From the NCBI GenBank assembly GCA_947494405.1, contig CANLWQ010000031.1:1-12131 (forward strand): 12,131 nucleotides of DNA. Reading direction: 5' to 3'. This document shows positions 7,589 to 12,131 of the stretch, piece after piece. Source of the DNA: Comamonadaceae bacterium. Its GTDB lineage: Bacteria; Pseudomonadota; Gammaproteobacteria; Burkholderiales; Burkholderiaceae_C. The notes under the pieces were generated by a model. The model was given only the letters and a program-made list of their open reading frames with translations. It made no database searches and had not been told where the DNA came from. A program made the position numbers and the translations under genes. How positions within the stretch are numbered: position 1 is the first letter of the stretch; every line of letters begins with the position of its first letter.

Positions 7589-8194
7589 TCAGGCGGCCTC
7601 AATGGATTGAAGTAATTGGGTGGTTTCATACAAAGGCAGGCCCATGATGCCAGAGTAGCTGCCTGATATTTTTTGAATAAACGCACTGGCTCGCCCTTGC
7701 ACGGCATACGCACCGGCTTTGCCCATGGGCTCGTGGCTGTCCACATAAGCTTGTATGTCTGCAGCAGTCATGGGCGCAAATTTAACGCTAGAACGGCTTA
7801 AAGCCAAATGAATGCGATGGTGATGACCCACAGCCACAGCGGTCAACACCTGGTGGGTTTTGCCCGATAACTGGTTAAGCATATCCACAGCTTGGCTGGC
7901 ATTCGCGGGTTTACCCAAAATACGTTGATCGATCACGACTGTGGTGTCGGCACATAAAACAGGCCTGACTGGCAATGACTGCTGCTGTATCTGTTGCAAA
8001 GCCGCTTTCAATTTCAAACGGGTGACACGCTTAACGTAGTTCAGCGCAGACTCGTGGGGCAACACTGCTTCAAGCGCTTCAGCCGCGGCCAAATCGAGGG
8101 GCAGCAGCAACTCAAAGGCCACCCCAATTTGCGCGAGTAAAGCCTGCCGCCTCGGGCTTTGCGACGCTAAATAGATAAAAGAAGAAGCACTCAT
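7589..8194 (-). CDS. maf: Maf/YhdE-family nucleoside triphosphate pyrophosphatase
   Basis: A 201-residue Maf protein. The family hydrolyses non-canonical or excess NTPs (typically dTTP/UTP, or modified nucleotides) to the monophosphate and pyrophosphate in the cytoplasm. Motifs: YLASQSPRRQALL (8-20) at the N-terminal phosphate-binding loop, CADTTVVIDQRILGKP (81-96) with the catalytic Asp83, and KAGAYAVQG (159-167) with the conserved Lys. I place the start at the ATG at 8194, 7 residues before the first beta-strand, because it overlaps the rlmH stop as ATGA. The longer in-frame version to 8233 would add 13 residues encoded within rlmH that do not look like Maf. Whether it is the dTTP/UTP-type (YhdE) or the m7GTP-type (YceF) paralogue is not settled here. 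Confidence 0.94.
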   Translation of the reverse strand: MSASSFIYLASQSPRRQALLAQIGVAFELLLPLDLAAAEALEAVLPHESALNYVKRVTRLKLKAALQQIQQQSLPVRPVLCADTTVVIDQRILGKPANASQAVDMLNQLSGKTHQVLTAVAVGHHHRIHLALSRSSVKFAPMTAADIQAYVDSHEPMGKAGAYAVQGRASAFIQKISGSYSGIMGLPLYETTQLLQSIEAA

Positions 8195-8658
8195 TCGCGG
8201 TGGTAGGGGTGATTTGTCATCAGGGACCAACAACGGTAGAGCTGCTCAATCAGTACAACTCTGACCATGGCATGGGGCAAGGTCATGTCAGACAAACGCA
8301 TCAGTGTGCTGCCATCTTGACGAATCACTGGGTCAAACCCATCAGCGCCGCCAATAATCATTGCCACATCTTGTCCTTGGGCTTGCCAATCGGTCCAACG
8401 AAGCGCTAGCGCTTTGGTGGTGGTGTGTTGACCGTGTTCATCAAGCCAAATTTTGTGGCATTCACGTGGCAAAACTTCGTGGATGCGTTTTGCCTCTGCC
8501 GCCCAAATTTGCGCCTTGGTACGTGAGCCGCGAGGTTCGGCTTTGACGGTTTTGAGGCTGACTGCAGCCTCGGCGGGAAATCGCTTGTGGTAATCGTCCC
8601 AGGCCATTTGTGCCCAGTCAGGAATGCGCATTCCCACAGCAACCACCCATAGCTTCAT
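8191..8658 (-). CDS. rlmH: RlmH, 23S rRNA (pseudouridine1915-N3)-methyltransferase
   Basis: A 155-residue SPOUT-class methyltransferase (formerly YbeA). It methylates pseudouridine 1915 in helix 69 of 23S rRNA on assembled 70S ribosomes using S-adenosylmethionine. Visible features: the start MKLWVVAVGM, the SAM-site loop IIGGADG (101-107), the trefoil-knot strand LPHAMVRVVLIEQLYR (127-142) and the strongly conserved C-terminus PYHRE (151-155). The length is that of the family. It follows rsfS, its usual partner in many bacteria, with an ATGA overlap, and overlaps maf in the same way downstream. The pairing with rsfS fits a shared role in late ribosome quality steps. Confidence 0.97.
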   Translation of the reverse strand: MKLWVVAVGMRIPDWAQMAWDDYHKRFPAEAAVSLKTVKAEPRGSRTKAQIWAAEAKRIHEVLPRECHKIWLDEHGQHTTTKALALRWTDWQAQGQDVAMIIGGADGFDPVIRQDGSTLMRLSDMTLPHAMVRVVLIEQLYRCWSLMTNHPYHRE

Positions 8659-9227
8659 GTTTTACGCGATTGACGGGGGCTGGTTTTCTTGGCGGGGGTC
8701 TTGCGCACAGGGGTTTTGGCTGCAACCGATTTCTTGGCAGGTGTGGCCTTTGACGGTGCGGCTTTAGCCGAGGCTTTTTTGGCAGCTGTTTTTTTCGCGG
8801 GTGTTTTTTTGGCTACAACAGGCTGGGGAGCCTCGACTGGCTTGGGCGCAGCGGGTTTGGGTGCACCAAGTTTGATGCGAACAGGTTTTTCTCCCCAAAT
8901 TTCTTCCAAATGGTAGTAGGTGCGAATGGCCGGCTGCATGATGTGAACCACCACAGAGCCGCAGTCCACAATAATCCATTCGCCATTGTCTTCACCTTCT
9001 ATACGAGGTTTACCAAAACCCGACTCCTTCACACCGTCGCGCACACTGGCAGCCAAAGCTTTGGTTTGGCGATTGGATGTGCCACTGGCAATCACCACCC
9101 GCTCAAACAGCGAAGACAAGTGCTCCGTGTTGAAGACCACAATCTCTTGTGCTTTGACGTCTTCCAAACTGTCGACAATGCTTCGTTGCAGTTTTTGAAC
9201 GTCTTTTTTTTCAGCGGCTTCTGTCAT
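8655..9227 (-). CDS. rsfS: RsfS ribosomal silencing factor with a lysine-rich C-terminal extension
   Basis: A 190-residue protein. Residues 10-119 are the RsfS/YbeB/Iojap domain, which binds ribosomal protein uL14 and blocks subunit joining in stationary phase or starvation. Recognisable parts are IVVFNTEHLSSLFERVVIAS (29-48), SNRQTKALA (51-59), EGEDNGEWIIVDCGSVVVHI (77-96) and YYHLEEIWG (104-112). After the domain comes a tail of about 70 residues (121-190) rich in Lys, Ala, Pro and Thr with repeated AKKTPAKK-like units; typical RsfS proteins end near 105-120. I chose the ATG at 9227 because GGAA lies 4 nt upstream; the longer in-frame frame begins with TTG at 9269 and its extra residues are not RsfS-like. 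The start lies 17 bp inside the 3' end of nadD, and the stop overlaps the rlmH ATG. Confidence 0.95.
   Translation of the reverse strand: MTEAAEKKDVQKLQRSIVDSLEDVKAQEIVVFNTEHLSSLFERVVIASGTSNRQTKALAASVRDGVKESGFGKPRIEGEDNGEWIIVDCGSVVVHIMQPAIRTYYHLEEIWGEKPVRIKLGAPKPAAPKPVEAPQPVVAKKTPAKKTAAKKASAKAAPSKATPAKKSVAAKTPVRKTPAKKTSPRQSRKT
8658..8867 (-). repeat. Low-complexity AKKTPAKK-type tail region within rsfS
   Basis: The DNA encoding RsfS residues 121-190 is a degenerate tandem array of short Lys/Ala/Pro/Thr units (for example AKKTPAKKTAAKK and RKTPAKKT). I count 17 Lys and 3 Arg in 70 residues, with no acidic residue after Glu132. It resembles histone H1-like bacterial DNA-binding tails. The coding strand holds two A7 runs (plus-strand T7 at 8789-8795 and 8804-8810) and an A6 run (8775-8780), which are possible slippage sites. 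Confidence 0.8.
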
Positions 9228-9834
9228 GGGGTTCCAAATAGAGTTGGTTTTGTTGTATGTAATCGGCAACGAGGGGACTCACAAGATCGGACTGGGTATG
9301 GCCAAGCGCATAGCTGGCTCGCAGCTCAGAGGAACTGATGCCCATCAAAGGCATGTGCATTTGTATCACCCGGTCAGTATGTAGATTGTGCCACTCGTGA
9401 GCAACGGCAGTTTCAGAAGAAATCATGGGGCGAGCAACCACCACGAGTTGCGCGATTTGCAAAATCTGCTGCCATTCATGCCATTGGCTAAAACGGGCGG
9501 CCTGGTCTTGTCCCACCACAAGAAAAAAAACCGCTTCAGGATGACGCGCCTGCAATTCAGACAGGGTTTGGATGGTGAAACTGGGCCCCTCACGCAATAT
9601 TTCCATCTCATCGACAACAGTCTGCGGGCAGGCATCGAAAGCCAAGCGTGCCATTGCCAAGCGATGGACTGCATCTGATAAGACACGCGACTTATGCCAA
9701 GCTTGACCGGTTGGAACAATATAAAGACGATCAAGTTTGAGTTGAGCGACAGCTTCTCTTGCCAAAATTTCGTGCGCGCGGTGGGGTGGATCGAAAGAGC
9801 CACCTAGCAGTCCAATGCGGTGAAGCAAACTCAA
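9211..9834 (-). CDS. nadD: NadD, nicotinate-nucleotide adenylyltransferase
   Basis: This enzyme transfers AMP from ATP to nicotinate mononucleotide, giving deamido-NAD in NAD biosynthesis (cytoplasm). With the start chosen here it has 207 residues. Motifs: the nucleotidyltransferase signature [11 protein letters not shown] (11-21), containing the HxxH ATP-binding pair; VVGQD (106-110) of the substrate region; and ISSSELR (166-172), the C-terminal ATP-phosphate motif. No ATG lies in a sensible place. I chose the TTG at 9834, which overlaps the hemF TGA as TTGA and has AAAGG (9839-9843) 4 nt upstream. TTG codons at 9828 and 9849 are alternatives. A non-ATG start may keep its translation low and coupled to hemF. 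The gene continues into rsfS with a 17 bp overlap; nadD-rsfS is a widely conserved pair. Confidence 0.93.
   Translation of the reverse strand: MSLLHRIGLLGGSFDPPHRAHEILAREAVAQLKLDRLYIVPTGQAWHKSRVLSDAVHRLAMARLAFDACPQTVVDEMEILREGPSFTIQTLSELQARHPEAVFFLVVGQDQAARFSQWHEWQQILQIAQLVVVARPMISSETAVAHEWHNLHTDRVIQMHMPLMGISSSELRASYALGHTQSDLVSPLVADYIQQNQLYLEPHDRSR
9232..9235 (-). promoter_or_regulatory. Ribosome binding site deciding the rsfS start
   Basis: GGAA on the minus strand, 4 nt before the ATG at 9227 and inside the 3' end of nadD. No comparable motif precedes the TTG at 9269, so it supports the shorter RsfS. Confidence 0.5.
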
Positions 9835-10754
9835 GTGGCCTTTGCCCAATCTTTTGGGACGAGGTAGTGGGTGTAGAGTTTTTCTTCAGCCGAGCCTGGT
9901 TCGGGTGTTTGCTGATAAGACCAACTCACCATGGGGGGCAAAGACATCAGAATAGACTCTGTTCGGCCACCCGACTGAAGACCAAAATGTGTGCCCCGGT
10001 CCCACACCAAATTGAACTCTACATAGCGGCCTCGTCGGTAGAGTTGATGGTTTCGCTCGCGTTCACCATAGGGCGTGTTCATGCGTTTTTCCACAATAGG
10101 CAAATACGCATGGTTAAAAGCGTTGCCCACACTTTGCATCATGGCAAAACTTTTCTCAAACCCCAGTTCTGAAAAGTCATCGAAAAATATGCCGCCCACG
10201 CCACGCGGCTCATTGCGGTGCTTCAAGAAAAAATACTCATCACACCATTTTTTAAATCGAGGATAGTAAGTGGCATCAAAGCCATCCAAGGGTTTTTTAC
10301 ATTGGGTATGAAAGTGACTGGCATCTTCATCAAACCCGTAATAAGGCGTCAAATCCATGCCACCGCCAAACCAGGCCACTGCCTCGCCCGACGCTGGTTG
10401 AGCCAGTAACGCCCGTACATTCAGGTGCACAGTGGGAACATAGGGGTTACGGGGATGAAACACCAAAGACACGCCCATGGCTTCAAATGATGAACCGGTT
10501 AATTCAGGGCGATGCTGGGTTGCAGACGGTGGAAGTTTGGGGCCGCGTACATGCGAAAAACCGCAACCGGCTCGCTCGAACACATGGCCGTTTTCAAGAA
10601 TTTGCGTGATGCCATTGCCTTGCAGTGTCTCGCCAGCCGGTTTTTCCCATTCATCAACCAAAAAAACATTGCCGTCAATGGCCGATATGGCCGTGGTGAT
10701 GCTTTGTTGCAAACCGAGTAAGTAGGCTCTGACGGGGGCAAAAGAGGGGTTCAT
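9831..10754 (-). CDS. hemF: HemF, oxygen-dependent coproporphyrinogen III oxidase
   Basis: A 307-residue aerobic enzyme that oxidatively decarboxylates two propionates of coproporphyrinogen III to vinyl groups, yielding protoporphyrinogen IX in haem synthesis. Family signatures are strong: [13 protein letters not shown] (59-71), [16 protein letters not shown] (99-114), [14 protein letters not shown] (128-141), [13 protein letters not shown] (182-194) and the C-terminal block [20 protein letters not shown] (241-260) with [14 protein letters not shown] (261-274). Start: ATG at 10754 with GGA 7 nt upstream; an in-frame TTG at 10760 is less likely. It lies 33 bp after purD, the widest same-strand gap in the operon, and I see no terminator or promoter in that gap. 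An oxygen-requiring enzyme implies aerobic growth for at least part of the life cycle. Confidence 0.97.
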   Translation of the reverse strand: MNPSFAPVRAYLLGLQQSITTAISAIDGNVFLVDEWEKPAGETLQGNGITQILENGHVFERAGCGFSHVRGPKLPPSATQHRPELTGSSFEAMGVSLVFHPRNPYVPTVHLNVRALLAQPASGEAVAWFGGGMDLTPYYGFDEDASHFHTQCKKPLDGFDATYYPRFKKWCDEYFFLKHRNEPRGVGGIFFDDFSELGFEKSFAMMQSVGNAFNHAYLPIVEKRMNTPYGERERNHQLYRRGRYVEFNLVWDRGTHFGLQSGGRTESILMSLPPMVSWSYQQTPEPGSAEEKLYTHYLVPKDWAKAT

Positions 10755-10787
10755 ATTCAATCCGGCCTGAAGTTGAAGACTGGGGCT

Positions 10788-12074
10788 TTAGCGTCGAATA
10801 GCACGAAAGCCGATATCTCGGCGCATATGCATGCCTTGAAAACTCACTTTATCGGCAAGCTCGTAAGCACGGGTTTGGGCTTGTTTGACTGTGTCACCCA
10901 GTGCCGTGACACACAAGACCCGTCCGCCGCTGGTAAACACCTTGCCATCCTTTTCTACCGTGCCGGCATGAAACACCATGGCTTCTTCCGTGTCAGGCCC
11001 CAGCCCACGTATCTCTTGCCCTGTCTCTGGTGTGGCTGGGTAGTTGGCAGCAGCCAATACAACGCCCAAGGCACTGCGCCTGTCCCATTGCAGTTCGGTA
11101 TTTGCCAACAACTGGGTATCCGGATCAGTGGCTGTCCAAAGCAACTGCAGCAAATCGCTTTTAAGACGCATCATGATGGGCTGAGTTTCTGGGTCACCCA
11201 TTCGACAATTGAATTCAAGCACCAAGACTCTGCCAGCGCGGTCAATCATGAGACCTGCATACAAAAAGCCGGTGTAAGGGATGCCGTCTTGCTGCATGCC
11301 TTTGAGGGTGGGGAAAATCACTTCACGCATGACTTTGGCGTGAATTTCAGGCGTGACGACAGGCGCTGGCGAATAAGCGCCCATGCCACCCGTGTTAGGC
11401 CCTTGGTCGGCATCAAGCAAGCGTTTATGGTCCTGTGATGTCGCCAAAGAAACAGCTGCCAAGCCATTGGCGACCACCATGAAACTGGCCTCTTCACCAT
11501 CTAAAAATTCCTCTATCACCACGCGCGCAACGCCTTGGTTATGTTGGACACCGGCATCCTTGGCAAGCATGTGGTCAATGGCTGCATGGGCTTGCTGCAC
11601 ATCCAAGGCAACCACCACCCCTTTGCCAGCAGCCAAGCCATCGGCTTTGACCACAATGGGCGCGCCTTTGGCGTCGACATATGCATGGGCTTGAGCGGCA
11701 TCCTCAAAGACTTGGTAATCCGCTGTGGGGATGCCGTGTTTACGCATAAAGGCTTTGGAAAAAACCTTGGAGCTTTCAAGCTGCGCGGCGGCCTGCGTAG
11801 GCCCAAAGATGCGTAAGCCATGTTGACGAAATTCGTCAACGATACCTGAGGCCAAAGGGGCTTCGGGGCCCACCACGGTCAGGTCAATGCCGTTGGCCAA
11901 GGCCCATTCCCGCAATGCCACTTTGTCGGTGAGAGCTAAATTGGTCAGGTCTTTGTGAGAGGCGGTTCCACCATTACCAGGTGCCACATAAATGCGCTGG
12001 ACTAGCGGGGACTGATTAAGTTTCCATGCCAAGGCATGTTCTCGACCGCCGCCACCAACCATGAGTATTTTCAT
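10788..12074 (-). CDS. purD: PurD, phosphoribosylamine-glycine ligase (GAR synthetase)
   Basis: A 428-residue ATP-grasp ligase for the second step of de novo purine synthesis, joining glycine to 5-phosphoribosylamine with ATP hydrolysis. Motifs in order: GGGGREHALAW (7-17) and APGNGGT (31-37) in the N-terminal substrate domain; VVKADGLAAGKGVVV (141-155), the ATP-grasp glycine-rich loop; SQDHKRLLDADQGPNTGGMG (213-232); LEFNCRMGDPETQ (286-298), the metal-ligand region; and the C-terminal domain with GHxG-type FHAGT (368-372). The length is standard. The ATG at 12074 overlaps the yebC stop as ATGA. The gene is intact, and a 221-residue open frame on its other strand is a shadow. Confidence 0.98.
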   Translation of the reverse strand: MKILMVGGGGREHALAWKLNQSPLVQRIYVAPGNGGTASHKDLTNLALTDKVALREWALANGIDLTVVGPEAPLASGIVDEFRQHGLRIFGPTQAAAQLESSKVFSKAFMRKHGIPTADYQVFEDAAQAHAYVDAKGAPIVVKADGLAAGKGVVVALDVQQAHAAIDHMLAKDAGVQHNQGVARVVIEEFLDGEEASFMVVANGLAAVSLATSQDHKRLLDADQGPNTGGMGAYSPAPVVTPEIHAKVMREVIFPTLKGMQQDGIPYTGFLYAGLMIDRAGRVLVLEFNCRMGDPETQPIMMRLKSDLLQLLWTATDPDTQLLANTELQWDRRSALGVVLAAANYPATPETGQEIRGLGPDTEEAMVFHAGTVEKDGKVFTSGGRVLCVTALGDTVKQAQTRAYELADKVSFQGMHMRRDIGFRAIRR

Positions 12075-12131
12075 AGCGCGGCGTTATGAAAAACCTCTTG
12101 AACATCGTCAAGTTCTTCAAGAGCATCAATG
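12071..12131 (-). CDS. yebC: YebC/PmpR family protein (last 20 residues, cut by window edge)
   Basis: Only the C-terminus is present: IDALEELDDVQEVFHNAAL and a stop. The ALExLDDVQxVxHNA ending is the highly conserved C-terminus of the YebC/PmpR family, whose members are described as transcriptional regulators and, more recently, as helpers of translation through proline stretches. The stop overlaps the purD start (ATGA), and yebC upstream of purD is a known arrangement in Burkholderiales. The rest of the gene lies beyond the right edge. Confidence 0.85.
   Translation of the reverse strand, partial: IDALEELDDVQEVFHNAAL

Noticed and set aside
8195..8233. N-terminal extension of Maf (13 residues)
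   Set aside because: It is coded inside rlmH, is not Maf-like, and the ATG at 8194 gives both the standard family start and an ATGA overlap.
9228..9269. N-terminal extension of RsfS (14 residues from a TTG)
   Set aside because: It begins with TTG without a ribosome binding site; the ATG at 9227 has GGAA upstream and matches the family start.
8910..9338. Plus-strand 142-codon open frame over rsfS and the nadD end
   Set aside because: It is antisense to two well-supported genes, with no ribosome binding site or domain.
10773..11438. Long plus-strand open frame (221 codons) opposite purD
   Set aside because: It lies entirely antisense to the intact purD gene apart from 15 bp, has no family signature, and its composition mirrors the purD codons. 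It is a shadow frame.
1..12131. Search for CRISPR arrays, insertion sequences, toxin-antitoxin pairs, phage or defence genes, tRNAs and riboswitches
   Set aside because: None found. Coding density is near complete, no long direct or inverted repeats stand out, and every intergenic gap is 65 bp or shorter.

Overview
The window is chromosomal sequence from a Gram-negative bacterium, most likely a betaproteobacterium of the order Burkholderiales and plausibly a freshwater Comamonadaceae-like lineage. The evidence is the lipopolysaccharide (LPS) and Tol envelope genes, the gene run yebC-purD-hemF-nadD-rsfS-rlmH-maf-rng (an arrangement familiar from that order), and a base composition near 50% GC. 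The genus cannot be fixed from this sequence alone. Almost every base is coding. There are no tRNAs, rRNAs, insertion sequences, phage genes, CRISPR arrays or gene-free stretches above 100 bp.

Right side (about 5376-12131, all minus strand, so transcribed right to left): the 3' end of yebC, then purD (purines), hemF (haem), nadD (NAD), rsfS (ribosome silencing), rlmH (23S rRNA methylation), maf (nucleotide pyrophosphatase), rng (RNase G) and a NodB-type polysaccharide deacetylase. These genes are packed with stop/start overlaps (ATGA or TTGA), an exact abutment, or at most a 33 bp gap, which suggests one long translationally coupled operon.

The same strand continues without a break into two LPS-type glycosyltransferases: GT4 (4231-5370) and GT9 heptosyltransferase-like (3155-4231). 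The GT9 gene runs tail-to-tail into msbA (1430-3181, plus strand), the lipid A-core flippase, and the two coding regions overlap by 27 bp. A 65 bp divergent gap separates msbA from a minus-strand WaaE-type GT2 glycosyltransferase (609-1364). That gene overlaps the start of tolB by 4 bp, and tolB runs off the left edge.

Functionally the left half is an envelope block: three core-type glycosyltransferases from three families, a cytoplasmic deacetylase, the flippase that exports the finished lipid A-core, and a Tol-Pal component. The right half is housekeeping. I found no convincing undescribed system. The points most worth checking are a histone H1-like lysine-rich tail on RsfS, the cytoplasmic deacetylase embedded among LPS glycosyltransferases, and tolB coupled to a glycosyltransferase instead of following tolA.
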